IMG/VR virus record: IMGVR_UViG_3300021090_000568
Location: 1 to 34,887 of that record
Length of the DNA: 34,887 nucleotides
Source: a virus
Reading direction: 5' to 3' (one strand)
Below the pieces are notes generated by a model that was given only the letters and a program-made list of their open reading frames with translations, searched no databases and was not told the DNA's origin. Positions within the stretch are counted from its first letter, which is position 1; each line of letters starts with the position of its first letter. Below, piece after piece: positions 23,417-30,771 of this stretch. The position numbers were made by a program, and so were the translations under genes.

Positions 23417-23917
23417 CTAGAACCGAATGTCTACGGCGGTACCTGACGGTGGACGCGAGATCGGCGCGGGTATCAGTCGCGCCATTGGTCCGTGATTCGG
23501 TCTGTCGGTACCCGCGGCGATCACTACGGGAGTTGCGCGATCGGGTTTCGGCCGATCGACTTCGAGCCATTTGATCGCATCGAGAATCTGACGTCTGGTA
23601 TGACTGAGCGTATCGACGACGGACGGACTGAGATCGTGTCCGCTGACCGCGATCGGGTACATGTGATCGGCCAGCTGAAGATCCTCTAGGCTCAGTGTCG
23701 CCGTGATGCCGGTACGAACGACGAACCCGAGAACCCGCAAGCCGTACCCCTGGAGAGACTCCCCAGGGGTACCAGGTTCAAGGACGGGCAATGCACGAAC
23801 CGCGGTCACAATCTCCCCGCCTTGAAGCGTGTACGTGATGGATTGTGCGTCGCGTGCGGCGGACGTATCGACAGCGACGATACGCCCGTCTGGAAGTACG
23901 TAGGGTGTAGTGGTCAC
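23417..23917 (-). CDS. Hypothetical protein after DUF932 gene
   Basis: The protein has 166 residues. The GTG start overlaps the DUF932 stop (TAGTG). The N-terminal half is beta-rich with TLQGGEIVTAVRALPVLEPG. A helical middle has THRRQILDAIKWLEVD-like sequence, and the end is Pro/Arg-rich. No motif is recognised. Coupling suggests a function linked to its upstream neighbour. Confidence 0.65.
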   Translation of the reverse strand: MTTTPYVLPDGRIVAVDTSAARDAQSITYTLQGGEIVTAVRALPVLEPGTPGESLQGYGLRVLGFVVRTGITATLSLEDLQLADHMYPIAVSGHDLSPSVVDTLSHTRRQILDAIKWLEVDRPKPDRATPVVIAAGTDRPNHGPMARLIPAPISRPPSGTAVDIRF

Positions 23918-25062
23918 TATGCCGTCACCAGTTGACGCGCACCGCGGGCCAGTACCTTTGCCGCTAACTGGTCAAGCTCAAGCCGATCGTTTTGGTACCC
24001 GCTCTCCTGGGACAACCGCGTTGCCCCTTGCGCCAGTCCCCAGAACGATCGTGGACTTGCCGACTCCTTCTCCACGCAGAGCCGGTACGAACCTTCCGCC
24101 TGCTCCTTCGAGAATCCGATCGCGCGCAATTCATCGATCACAGCTTTTTCAGACGATGCCAATTCGCGATCGATCAACATGCGGATAATCGCGTCATCCT
24201 TCGCGGCGGATGCGTTCGCCCAAGTGTGCGCGATGTTCGCGATCTCCCGCGTGACGTCGCGTTGCACCGATGATCCAACGTGCCGACGTCGGAAACTCTT
24301 GTCGATCACTGCGTCCCAAATAATGTGATTGCCGCAGATGTACCGGAAGAGAATCCGCTGAATCGAGACGGCAGCTGCGCCCACTTCGGAATTGCGAACC
24401 ATGATTCCGCGGTACATTCCGCCCGGATCTACGTTCGATGTTCCTGGGGGAGTCGGGCTTTGTGCGTCGCGCAGACTCGGATCGTTGACGATCGATCCAC
24501 CGTTGACGAGAATCAGGAAGCTATCCCGATCGCCGCGGTACGCGCCGGCCGGCTCACCGGTCCATGTTGGCGGCGTCGTCCACCGTGAATCGTGCTGCAT
24601 GATCGTGTTTTTCACGTCGTCGTACAGTGACCCATCCCAGAGCCGTGAGTAGCTGTCAGAGGTACAGGCACGGATCATCGGGAGCGGGTTTCCGTTCGGC
24701 GCTTTCACCAGCATCGACACCGCGGTACCGTTGGGCGCGTGGTCGATACCGTAGTTCAACGCGTCGGATGCAATCTGCGGCGATAGCGATCGCACGTACT
24801 CTGCGGGCGCTCGCAAGGTCCGGCACAGCTGTGAGTACGCCCAGTGTGAGAACAGCGCGAGTCCTTTCGGACCTTGCACGGCGACCGTTGAATCACTGCC
24901 GGGTACCGCCATTGGTACCAGTGTCAGATCGCGGAGGTTGTAGTTGACTTCCTTCGAGCCGTCTCGGTCCGCCTGAGCCGACGTCACAAGGTCCGCAACG
25001 CTGGCAAACCGTTCATCGGCCGGCCGTTTCGCGTATTCCCGCGACGCTTGCATGAGGTTCAT
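23917..25062 (-). CDS. DUF932-family phage/plasmid protein
   Basis: The protein has 381 residues. AAAGGACACTGAACC precedes the ATG. The central region, reading GIMVRNSEVGAAAVSIQRILF then YICGNHIIWDAV, is the typical core of DUF932 proteins found in phages and plasmids. The N-terminal half includes WAYSQLCRTLRAPAEYV and the C-terminal part helices with SYRLCVEKE. The family's biochemical role is unknown. It often sits with early or accessory genes, as here. Confidence 0.8.
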   Translation of the reverse strand: MNLMQASREYAKRPADERFASVADLVTSAQADRDGSKEVNYNLRDLTLVPMAVPGSDSTVAVQGPKGLALFSHWAYSQLCRTLRAPAEYVRSLSPQIASDALNYGIDHAPNGTAVSMLVKAPNGNPLPMIRACTSDSYSRLWDGSLYDDVKNTIMQHDSRWTTPPTWTGEPAGAYRGDRDSFLILVNGGSIVNDPSLRDAQSPTPPGTSNVDPGGMYRGIMVRNSEVGAAAVSIQRILFRYICGNHIIWDAVIDKSFRRRHVGSSVQRDVTREIANIAHTWANASAAKDDAIIRMLIDRELASSEKAVIDELRAIGFSKEQAEGSYRLCVEKESASPRSFWGLAQGATRLSQESGYQNDRLELDQLAAKVLARGARQLVTA

Positions 25063-25089
25063 GGTTCAGTGTCCTTTCAATGCGTGTGT

Positions 25090-25281
25090 TTACGCTTCCC
25101 GCCAGATGCGTTTGATCGTAGCTGGTGTGTCTGTGACGACTGCTCGAAGTACGTCGCGTTCCTGTTCGATCGTGAGTGGCCGTGAATCGAGATTGAACGA
25201 AACCCATTCACCGTCATGGTCGAAGATCGTCAAGTACCGTCGTCCTGCGACGTTTTCGTATTTTGCTGTCAAGTGAGCCAT
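25090..25281 (-). CDS. Small hypothetical protein, first gene of early minus operon
   Basis: The protein has 63 residues. The AAAGGACACTG before the ATG is nearly identical to the leader of the next gene. It has a beta-like N-terminus (LTAKYENVAGRRYLTIFDHDGEW) and a helical end (IEQERDVLRAVV). The 27-base gap to the DUF932 gene implies a shared mRNA. A sigma-54-like element lies about 43 bases upstream. Confidence 0.65.
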   Translation of the reverse strand: MAHLTAKYENVAGRRYLTIFDHDGEWVSFNLDSRPLTIEQERDVLRAVVTDTPATIKRIWREA

Positions 25282-25322
25282 CAGTGTCCTTTCAGTCGGG
25301 AGAATTCCCGTACCTCTGGTAG

Positions 25323-25339
25323 AGCAAGTAATACGCCAA
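25323..25339 (-). promoter_or_regulatory. Sigma-54-like element for the DUF932 operon
   Basis: On the minus strand the site reads TTGGCGTATTACTTGCT. TGGC and TTGCT match, with GG-N10-GC spacing, and the distal -24 bases differ. The predicted start is near 25312, about 30 bases before the first ATG. A palindrome copy lies about 50 bases further upstream, a plausible activator-site distance. Confidence 0.4.
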
Positions 25340-25383
25340 AAGTAAGTCCCCGTATTTCCTGGGGAATTAGATCGGCCTGTCTG

Positions 25384-25409
25384 ACTTGTTCACTGAATCA
25401 CTGACAAGT
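25384..25409. repeat. Palindrome relative within a larger hairpin
   Basis: CACTGAATCACTGA carries the half-site twice in direct orientation and is enclosed by perfect six-base arms ACTTGT and ACAAGT. It is therefore a variant of the dispersed element with extra symmetry. It may be an upstream binding site for the minus-strand operon. Confidence 0.5.
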
Positions 25410-25477
25410 ATTCACGTCCTAGCCGGACATCCTGACAATGAGTAGCAAAAACACCCGTAATTTCGCATGTTCCGTTC

Positions 25478-25493
25478 TGGTACACTTTCCGCA
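25478..25493 (+). promoter_or_regulatory. Weak sigma-54-like element
   Basis: TGGTACACTTTCCGCA keeps GG-N10-GC, but the -12 box is CCGC, not TTGC. It is flanked by two TTTC(C)GCATGTTC repeats. It may be chance. Confidence 0.25.
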
Positions 25494-25567
25494 TGTTCTA
25501 TTTCGGACCATGATCCTACCTGCACGCCTCCCGAACCAACTACCCGGACATCCTCAATCTGGGATCA

Positions 25568-25580
25568 TCAGTGAATCATT
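25568..25580. repeat. Partial copy of the dispersed palindrome
   Basis: TCAGTGAATCATT carries one full arm and the centre, then runs directly into TGGCACG of a sigma-54-like element. A regulator bound here would touch RNA polymerase. Confidence 0.6.
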
Positions 25581-25595
25581 GGCACGACGTTTGCA
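25580..25595 (+). promoter_or_regulatory. Sigma-54-like promoter upstream of KGG gene
   Basis: TGGCACG-ACGT-TTGCA is a perfect -24/-12 match (preceded by T). It is oriented toward the KGG gene, whose ATG lies about 150 bases from the predicted start near 25606. The leader contains the TAAATCGGTTAGACG repeats. Confidence 0.55.
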
Positions 25596-25651
25596 CTGAC
25601 GGGTCAGCCGGCGCACATTGCGAGGATCAACGTCAAGACGACGTACTCACG

Positions 25652-25696
25652 TAAATCGGTTAGACGCGCGGGTACACCCAATAAATCGGTTAGACG
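25652..25696 (+). repeat. Perfect 15-base direct repeat in 5' leader
   Basis: TAAATCGGTTAGACG occurs twice with a 30-base period (25652 and 25682). A GGGTACACCC hairpin separates the copies and GCGCGCGC follows the second. The copies lie in the predicted leader of the KGG gene. They may be protein or RNA regulatory sites. Confidence 0.6.
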
Positions 25697-25754
25697 GGCG
25701 CGCGCAGGTCTTGTTAGCGATGGATGGCTGTCTGACTCAAAGGGAGACGACCTG

Positions 25755-26006
25755 ATGACTGAATCACCAACGCCGGAACGACGAGGGTTTGCGTCCCTGA
25801 CGCCAAAGCGCCGCTCCGAGATCGCGGCTAAGGGCGGACGAGCGGCACATGCGGCCGGCACCGCGCACCGCTGGAAGGCGGGGAAGGAAGCTGAAACGGC
25901 AGGTCGAAAAGGCGGACGAATCAGCCGCGGGGGACGCGGAAAAATGATCCCCCTGACGGCAGATGGATCAGCGGCCGCGACCAACGGTCCGGACGTCCGG
26001 TTCTAA
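25755..26006 (+). CDS. KGG-motif small basic protein
   Basis: The protein has 83 residues. AAGGGAG lies before the ATG. RGFASLTPKRRSEIAAKGGR (about 10-29), HAAGTAHRW and a second RKGGR (about 51-55) match the stress-induced KGG repeat family found in bacterial general-stress and plasmid/phage proteins. It is basic and probably disordered. The tail overlaps the opposite-strand wHTH gene end by four bases. The function is uncertain. Its leader and strong sigma-54-like promoter suggest regulated expression. Confidence 0.75.
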   Translation: MTESPTPERRGFASLTPKRRSEIAAKGGRAAHAAGTAHRWKAGKEAETAGRKGGRISRGGRGKMIPLTADGSAAATNGPDVRF

Positions 26007-26467
26007 GGTCGCGTCTCAGCCGGCAGTCGCAAAGAACCAGAATGCAGAACCCCTTGCTTGCGGAGATCGACCAGAATGTTGCTGATGGTGCTGGGTTGCA
26101 GCCCGGTACCTTCAACAAGCCGGTCCATCGTGACATCGCGTTTCCCGTGCAGGTACTCGACGATCTTCAAGGTCGCGGGTGTCGGTCGGTTCAAATTCAA
26201 CGCCCGACCATCCTTGACGACGAGGGAATACGTGGTCCGCGCTGGGAGTTTCCGTGCGCGAGGTTCAGGCGAGACAGGGATAGTCGTCACCACAGGCCGA
26301 TGATCCTTCGGAGCGGTGATCGCGCGCCTGGAGGCATCCTCGCTCGCTGGGATTCCGTCCTGTGCCGTGTCTTGTCGCTCCTCCCGGTACATTGTGAGTA
26401 CGGCTTCAATCAGATTCAACGCTGTTTCCGCGTCCAGCGAGCCTCCCGACCACAGCATGTGTTTCAT
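26003..26467 (-). CDS. Winged helix-turn-helix regulator-like protein
   Basis: The protein has 154 residues. The ATG at 26467 has AAGGAG about ten bases upstream; a longer frame would cross the divergent promoter. The N-terminal 35 residues are helical and a Pro/Arg-rich linker follows. A winged HTH lies at about 95-148, with RPTPATLKIVEYLHGK, DRLVEGTGLQPSTISNIL and DLRKQGVLHSG. It is the most likely DNA-binding regulator in this half and is transcribed against its neighbours, as expected of a repressor or switch protein. Its target could be the dispersed palindrome. Confidence 0.7.
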   Translation of the reverse strand: MKHMLWSGGSLDAETALNLIEAVLTMYREERQDTAQDGIPASEDASRRAITAPKDHRPVVTTIPVSPEPRARKLPARTTYSLVVKDGRALNLNRPTPATLKIVEYLHGKRDVTMDRLVEGTGLQPSTISNILVDLRKQGVLHSGSLRLPAETRP

Positions 26468-26523
26468 GATCGTTGTTCTCCTTGACTCGATTGAAATATG
26501 TCCATGTGTTTCTAGCGGCGGGG

Positions 26524-26553
26524 AGTGTAACCGAACTTGTGGAGCTAGGTCAA
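26524..26553 (-). promoter_or_regulatory. Possible sigma-70 promoter of the wHTH gene
   Basis: On the minus strand TTGACC is followed by TACACT at 18 bases (or TTACAC at 17). It lies about 60 bases before the ATG at 26467. It also overlaps the ribosome-binding region of the divergent plus-strand gene. Confidence 0.35.
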
Positions 26554-26556
26554 ACC

Positions 26557-26784
26557 ATGACACGAATTGTCACGTACCTGACAAAGAATGACTCAATGAT
26601 CGAGGACTTGATCCGCTGTCCGCGCCCGTCAAGCGCATGGCCGAGGGTACTCATCGTTGGACCTGACGGACACGCACGACGAGACAAAGTGATCGCGGCT
26701 CGCCTGGGCGTCGGATTCATTCGGTCAGACGGGGGTACCCCCGATACGGATTCTTTTGACGGGATCATCCGTGGTGAAAACTGA
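26557..26784 (+). CDS. Small hypothetical protein, possible P-loop-like fragment
   Basis: The protein has 75 residues. The ATG at 26557 is preferred because the frame upstream of it runs into the wHTH control region. The sequence VLIVGPDGHARRDKVIAARLG resembles the start of small nucleotide kinases (GPDGxGK), but the catalytic GK is replaced, so ATP binding is doubtful. It is the first plus-strand gene of the right-hand operon. The function is unknown. Confidence 0.5.
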   Translation: MTRIVTYLTKNDSMIEDLIRCPRPSSAWPRVLIVGPDGHARRDKVIAARLGVGFIRSDGGTPDTDSFDGIIRGEN

Positions 26785-26877
26785 AGATTCATTGATGATT
26801 CCACAACGGTGTACCGATTGCAGTGCAGCCGGCGAGCACGACAATTCGTATGTTCGACTCAGTACAAGGAAAACCGT

Positions 26878-26907
26878 ATGGCGAACGTGAAGGCTCATGT
26901 TGAATGA
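26878..26907 (+). CDS. Very short ORF (possible leader peptide)
   Basis: Nine codons (MANVKAHVE) follow AAGGAAAACCGT and end by overlapping the next start as ATGA. A frame back to a GTG at 26809 has no stop. The function is unclear; it may couple translation of the next gene. Confidence 0.3.
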   Translation: MANVKAHVE

Positions 26908-27245
26908 ACTACGAGGACATCCTTGCGCGACAGCCGGACAGCACGACAGCCGGGGATCGCAGTGCGGCGGGAAGTTTCGTCGAGTTCCTGTCGTTGCAGA
27001 TCGAGACAGGCATCGGACACTTGAACGGCTCGCAGCAACGGTACATCTACAAGCTGCGAGCACGTTGGCAGGTTAGGACCGATGGAAAAGATGGTCGGTG
27101 GAACACACATGGTACCCGCGCCGGCCGGCCCTTCTCAAAGCGGACGCCGAAGCTGTCGAGTACCTACAAGCGTGAAGAAGATGATGATCCGTTGCTCGCG
27201 TCGATCCTCCGGAAGTACGGGACGCCGGTCCGGGGTGACGTATGA
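26904..27245 (+). CDS. Hypothetical protein upstream of HNH gene
   Basis: The protein has 113 residues. The N-terminal half has RSAAGSFVEFLSLQIETGIG, then NGSQQRYIYKLRARWQVR. The C-terminal half is basic (GRPFSKRTPKLSSTYKREED). It is probably nucleic-acid-associated given its charge, but no family is recognised. It overlaps the HNH gene by four bases (ATGA). Confidence 0.6.
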   Translation: MNYEDILARQPDSTTAGDRSAAGSFVEFLSLQIETGIGHLNGSQQRYIYKLRARWQVRTDGKDGRWNTHGTRAGRPFSKRTPKLSSTYKREEDDDPLLASILRKYGTPVRGDV

Positions 27246-27658
27246 ACTCCTGGCGCGACTTCCCATGCAAACTTTCTGGACGTCGGTACGCGAATCAACA
27301 ACATCGCCGAATCTGGATTCAACATCATGGTCTGATTCCGCTTGGGATGTACATCTGTCATCACTGCGACGATGCACGGTGTTGGGAGATTCAACATCTA
27401 TTTCTCGCTACACCGAAACAAAACACCGCAGATGCAATCAACAAAGGACGTTTCAGATTTCATCCAGAGAATCTGACGCCTGGACTTCCACAACGCGGCG
27501 AACAACACGGCAATTCAAAACTGAAAACAGTCGATGTTTTGACGATACGAGCGACACCGTCTGTTTATGGCTCTGGACGACGTCTCGCGCGTCATTTCGG
27601 GATTACACCAGAAATGATCAGCCTTATCAGACATCGCAAAGTCTGGAGGCACGTATGA
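27242..27658 (+). CDS. Free-standing HNH homing endonuclease-like protein
   Basis: The protein has 138 residues. Cys39-His40-His41-Cys42 and Cys47, then His52-Leu-Phe-Leu, with ATPKQNTADAINKGR after it, form the conserved HNH core (Zn-binding, PF13392-like). The C-terminal part looks like a HTH (RRLARHFGITPEMISLI). Four-base overlaps on both sides suggest insertion or coupling. Its sequence is visibly AT-richer than its neighbours, consistent with a mobile selfish gene. Confidence 0.8.
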   Translation: MNSWRDFPCKLSGRRYANQQHRRIWIQHHGLIPLGMYICHHCDDARCWEIQHLFLATPKQNTADAINKGRFRFHPENLTPGLPQRGEQHGNSKLKTVDVLTIRATPSVYGSGRRLARHFGITPEMISLIRHRKVWRHV

Positions 27659-28173
27659 GCGGCTACACAGGTAAGTGGGATCCAGCCTCCTTCAACGTGC
27701 CTCCGGAACTGGGCAAGGGCAAATCACAACGCTTTCAGGTCTACATTCAATCAGGTCACGATCGCGCGTTGAACATCATTGCGCGCTCGGGCATCTTTCC
27801 CTTCGAGCAACCCCAGGACGTCGCCCGCTGGTGTCTCTGGTTCGGATTGACCGAACTCGACCGGCTCGAACCGAAGTTGATCAACTCCGTCATGAAGCGC
27901 GTCAACATGATGATCTTCGCCAACCGCGAAGAGATCGAGCGCCAGAAGTTCCTCGAATGGATGGACACGTCCAAGCAGGCGATTCAGGGGCACTTGGGAC
28001 GTGGGGATGAAGCGGAAGCACGGGAAATGGTCGCCAACAACTACAAACAGATCCTCGCGATGCCGGACGAACCCGACCGCGAACTGCGCTGGAAGATGAA
28101 GTACCTGAATCAACTGGAGAGCGACTGGAAAGCGTACATCCCGTACGAGGACAAGGACAAGGTCGCCGCATGA
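27655..28173 (+). CDS. Hypothetical early protein
   Basis: The protein has 172 residues. The ATG overlaps the HNH stop (ATGA); a longer frame continues back through the HNH gene and is rejected. The first part has FQVYIQSGHDRALNIIARSG. The helical C-terminal half contains RVNMMIFANREEIERQKFLEW and YKQILAMPDEPDRELRWKM. The overall look is of a helical DNA-transaction or regulatory protein. No family is recognised. Confidence 0.65.
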   Translation: MSGYTGKWDPASFNVPPELGKGKSQRFQVYIQSGHDRALNIIARSGIFPFEQPQDVARWCLWFGLTELDRLEPKLINSVMKRVNMMIFANREEIERQKFLEWMDTSKQAIQGHLGRGDEAEAREMVANNYKQILAMPDEPDRELRWKMKYLNQLESDWKAYIPYEDKDKVAA

Positions 28174-28442
28174 ACCTGATCTGGAATGACGTCACGAGCT
28201 ACCGACGAGACGAACTGAAGACGACACCCCGGACCTACAGTGTCGGGATCGGCGGGTACCTGCGACTGGTCGTCACGCGAGAACACATCTACTACCCTGG
28301 CGAGTGGATCATGCACTTGCATCCGTTGTTCGACTGTCAGCCGTTGAATCTGCCGTTGATAGCCGACACCGCCGTGGTACAGGAACGTGCTGTCCAGATC
28401 GCCCGTGATGCGCTGAACATCTGCCTGAAAGGGTTGCAGTGA
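28170..28442 (+). CDS. Hypothetical early protein
   Basis: The protein has 90 residues and starts by overlapping the previous stop (ATGA). It contains YSVGIGGYLRLVVTREHIYY followed by WIMHLHPLFDC, a beta-rich segment, and a helical end. Its function is unknown. It belongs to a run of small genes leading into the helicase. Confidence 0.6.
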   Translation: MNLIWNDVTSYRRDELKTTPRTYSVGIGGYLRLVVTREHIYYPGEWIMHLHPLFDCQPLNLPLIADTAVVQERAVQIARDALNICLKGLQ

Positions 28443-28678
28443 TCCAGTACATCGTCTGCCCTGGAATCCTTCCGAGTCGCACTGATGGCGTTCGGGTGTA
28501 CGTGTCTGCGCCCGAACTGATACGGTTGTATCGAGTGAGTCCCGATGAATGCGTGATTTTAGAAGCCGGGGAGTCCCCAGAAGGATTAGGACTTGACAGT
28601 GCGCAGCTTGGGCGTATGGTTTACTTATTCCCGAACGCGCACGCACGGTACCAACTTCCTGGGGGAGAGCATCAGTGA
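28439..28678 (+). CDS. Small hypothetical early protein
   Basis: The protein has 79 residues. The GTG start overlaps the previous stop (GTGA). It has YVSAPELIRLYRVSPDECVI and a later GRMVYLFPNAHARY segment. No motif is recognised. The conserved style of overlap with both neighbours supports translation. Confidence 0.6.
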   Translation: MIQYIVCPGILPSRTDGVRVYVSAPELIRLYRVSPDECVILEAGESPEGLGLDSAQLGRMVYLFPNAHARYQLPGGEHQ

Positions 28679-28830
28679 TCACGAACGACCAAACACACGA
28701 CGCAATCACGATGACGGCGACCATTTCCGACCAGTTCTATGCACTGTGGGATGTGGACGGTCAATGGTACCTCTGGATTGTGTTCCTCCTCAGCGATGGC
28801 ACGTCAATCGTCGAAAAGTACCTCGCGTGA
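28675..28830 (+). CDS. Small hypothetical protein
   Basis: The protein has 51 residues. The GTG start overlaps the previous stop (GTGA), and its own stop overlaps the next gene likewise. It contains FYALWDVDGQWYLWIVFLL, a hydrophobic or beta stretch. Its function is unknown. Confidence 0.5.
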   Translation: MITNDQTHDAITMTATISDQFYALWDVDGQWYLWIVFLLSDGTSIVEKYLA

Positions 28831-29054
28831 GTCCCGTCCTGATCTACCACGCGGCGACCGGACAGTATGTGCAGTGCGTCGATGACTGGACGCTGTCGGA
28901 CGATCGCGACGATGCGATGGAGTTCGAGCCCGAAGAAGCGGAAGAAATTCTGACGGAGTACAAGCGCGCGTCGTATGAACGATTCCGACGTCATCCTGTC
29001 GCAGACTGGCCGCTTCGGATCTACGTCGCCGGCTGGCGTGCGGTGACGAAGTGA
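28827..29054 (+). CDS. Small acidic hypothetical protein
   Basis: The protein has 75 residues with a GTG start and a GTGA overlap. VLIYHAATGQYVQCVDDWTL is followed by an acidic helix (EFEPEEAEEILTEYKRASYE). The next gene's GTG overlaps its stop. It may be a partner of the helicase, by coupling only. Confidence 0.55.
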   Translation: MSPVLIYHAATGQYVQCVDDWTLSDDRDDAMEFEPEEAEEILTEYKRASYERFRRHPVADWPLRIYVAGWRAVTK

Positions 29055-30697
29055 AAGTCAACGCGCTCCCGACACCGATCGAACTCGGCTTCCCTGAAAA
29101 ATTTACCCGCTTCTACGACGATCAGATCATTGCGATCGACCGCGTCATCAACAATCGTAAACGATTCTCCGCGCTGCCGGCTCCGACAGGGTCCGGGAAA
29201 ACCTTGATCGGAATCACAGTTGCGCTCCTTCATCCGGAGGTTCGACGTGCACTTTACCTTACGAGTACCAAAGGACTCCAAGATCAGTCGGCCGCAGACT
29301 TTCGATCACTTGGCCTCACTGACTTACGCGGTCAGAGAAATTATCCGTGCCACGCGATCGAGCCTGGGGGACACCTTGATCGTTATCGCCGCGCCCGGTA
29401 CGTCGTCGGGTGCGATGAAGGTCCGTGTCATTCGGGAGTCCGATGCGACTTCGCGCCGATTCGGGAAAAGGCAGGGATCCGGCCGGATTGTGCGTACTAC
29501 GGATCCGTGTGGGATGCCCGGCGGGCTAGTCTGGTCTCGACCAACTACGCGATGTATTTCGCCAGTGAAGCCTTCGCCGAAGGGTTGGGTGTCTTCGATC
29601 TCCTCATTCTGGACGAAGCACACGACGCTGACAAAGAACTCGAAGCGTTCCTTACGATTGAAGTGACCAGCGAGGACGCGAAATACATCGGGTCGAAACT
29701 GCTGAAGGACACGAACCTGCAAGTGTGGAAGGACTGGGCGACGCAACAGAAAGGACCATTAGCGTCAAAGCTGGAAGTCAGGGCACTTCATCCACCGGAT
29801 ACCGCGGAAGGGGTGAAGGACACGAAGAGACTGAAACGAATCAAGGGATTGCTCGATCGGCTATCTGGGATCGCGGTCCATGATTGGATTCTCGATCTCA
29901 ACCCAGTTCAGGCACGATTCGCCCCAATGCGGGTCAGTGCCTACGCGGAAAGTCACCTGTTCCGCGGGGTACCTCACGTCCTCCTGATGTCGGCGACCAT
30001 GACGCCGAAAACGTTGGCACTCCTGGGCGTTGCCAAGGAAGACGCGATGTTCTGGGAATGCCCGTCCCGGTTCCCGGTCAGCCAGCGCCCGGTCATTTCG
30101 ATCAACACATGGCCCAGTGTCCGGGTCGATCGTCACATGCACGAGAGCACAAAATCCCTCTGGTTGCAGCGGATCGATCGCATCGTCGGCCCGCGGGTCG
30201 AAGCGAAGTGGAACGGGATCATTCACACCGTCAGCTACGCCCGCATGAAGGATCTGATGGCCCTGTCCGAGTACCGGGACCGGTTCATTATCCACGATGC
30301 CGGCAACACACGGGAACAGATTCAGTGGTTCAAAGCGCACGCAGGGGAAGGATGGGTACTGGTGTCCCCGTCCGTCGTCACCGGGTACGATTTTCCTGAT
30401 GACCAATGCCGGTTCCAGATCATCGCGAAGGTACCCCAGCCGGATATGAGCGGCCCGATCATGTCGATCCGTCACGAGCTTGACAAGGATTACAGCGGGT
30501 ACCTGGGGATGCAGAAGTTGGTTCAAGCGTGCGGCCGGCCGGTGCGCGGGCCTGACGACTGGGCGGAAACCTTCATCGTCGATGACCATTTCGCCGACTG
30601 GTTCCTGAAGCGGTACGGGAAACACGCCCCGCGCTGGTTCAAGGACGCGATCCTCTACGTCGAACACATCCCGGCACCGCTCGAATTGATTGCGTAA
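29051..30697 (+). CDS. XPD/DinG-like superfamily 2 helicase (Fe-S type)
   Basis: The protein has 548 residues and a GTG start. Walker A APTGSGKT (about 44-51), the DEAH box (188-191, LLILDEAH) and STNYAMY are typical of DinG/XPD family helicases. Cysteines at about 100, 121, 126, 132 and 147 lie between the Walker A and DEAH motifs, at the usual place of the Fe-S domain. Later VLLMSATMTPKTL is motif III-like and QACGRPVRGPDD is motif VI (QxxGRxxR). The role is ATP-dependent DNA unwinding during replication or repair. It is the core enzyme of the right-hand operon. Confidence 0.85.
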   Translation: MKVNALPTPIELGFPEKFTRFYDDQIIAIDRVINNRKRFSALPAPTGSGKTLIGITVALLHPEVRRALYLTSTKGLQDQSAADFRSLGLTDLRGQRNYPCHAIEPGGHLDRYRRARYVVGCDEGPCHSGVRCDFAPIREKAGIRPDCAYYGSVWDARRASLVSTNYAMYFASEAFAEGLGVFDLLILDEAHDADKELEAFLTIEVTSEDAKYIGSKLLKDTNLQVWKDWATQQKGPLASKLEVRALHPPDTAEGVKDTKRLKRIKGLLDRLSGIAVHDWILDLNPVQARFAPMRVSAYAESHLFRGVPHVLLMSATMTPKTLALLGVAKEDAMFWECPSRFPVSQRPVISINTWPSVRVDRHMHESTKSLWLQRIDRIVGPRVEAKWNGIIHTVSYARMKDLMALSEYRDRFIIHDAGNTREQIQWFKAHAGEGWVLVSPSVVTGYDFPDDQCRFQIIAKVPQPDMSGPIMSIRHELDKDYSGYLGMQKLVQACGRPVRGPDDWAETFIVDDHFADWFLKRYGKHAPRWFKDAILYVEHIPAPLELIA

Positions 30698-30736
30698 GTT
30701 CTGACGCGGATCGCGTAAGTTCGTCCGATCGTGTAA
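30688..30736 (+). repeat. Three direct repeats GAT(Y)G(Y)GTAA
   Basis: GATTGCGTAA, GATCGCGTAA and GATCGTGTAA start at 30688, 30709 and 30727, the first overlapping the helicase stop codon. The spacing is 21 and 18 bases, close to two helical turns. They lead into a palindrome copy. A cluster of protein-binding sites is likely. Confidence 0.5.
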
Positions 30737-30740
30737 CGGA

Positions 30741-30761
30741 TCAGTGAATCATTCACACTGA
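30741..30761. repeat. Dispersed palindrome copy
   Basis: TCAGTGAATCATTCACACTGA has arms GTGAA/TTCAC around TCA with outer bases partly matching. It lies eleven bases before the GTG of the next gene, so it could act as an operator. No sigma-54-like element is seen beside it. Confidence 0.6.
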
Positions 30762-30771
30762 GGTTTCCCTT

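Larger units (their letters stand above)
25282..25754. other. 473-base divergent intergenic regulatory region
   Basis: This gap lies between the minus-strand DUF932 operon and the plus-strand KGG gene and has no convincing gene. It holds a minus-strand and a plus-strand sigma-54-like element, a weak third, two palindrome copies, and a CGGGA-GAAT-TCCCG hairpin in the minus leader. It also holds TTTC(C)GCATGTTC twice (25461 and 25486), CCGGACATCCT twice, and a 15-base direct repeat near the KGG gene. It is probably the main divergent control region. Confidence 0.6.

Noticed and set aside
26807-26822. GG-N10-TTGC match near the 26904 gene
   Set aside because: Only the GG and TTGC agree; a six-base match is expected by chance.
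26795-26890. 31-codon ORF with a CxxC near its start
   Set aside because: No clear RBS and no family; probably chance.
27082-27654. N-terminal extension of the 172-residue protein
   Set aside because: It runs through the HNH gene in another frame and reads as low-complexity Ser/Arg; the ATGA start at 27655 is better.
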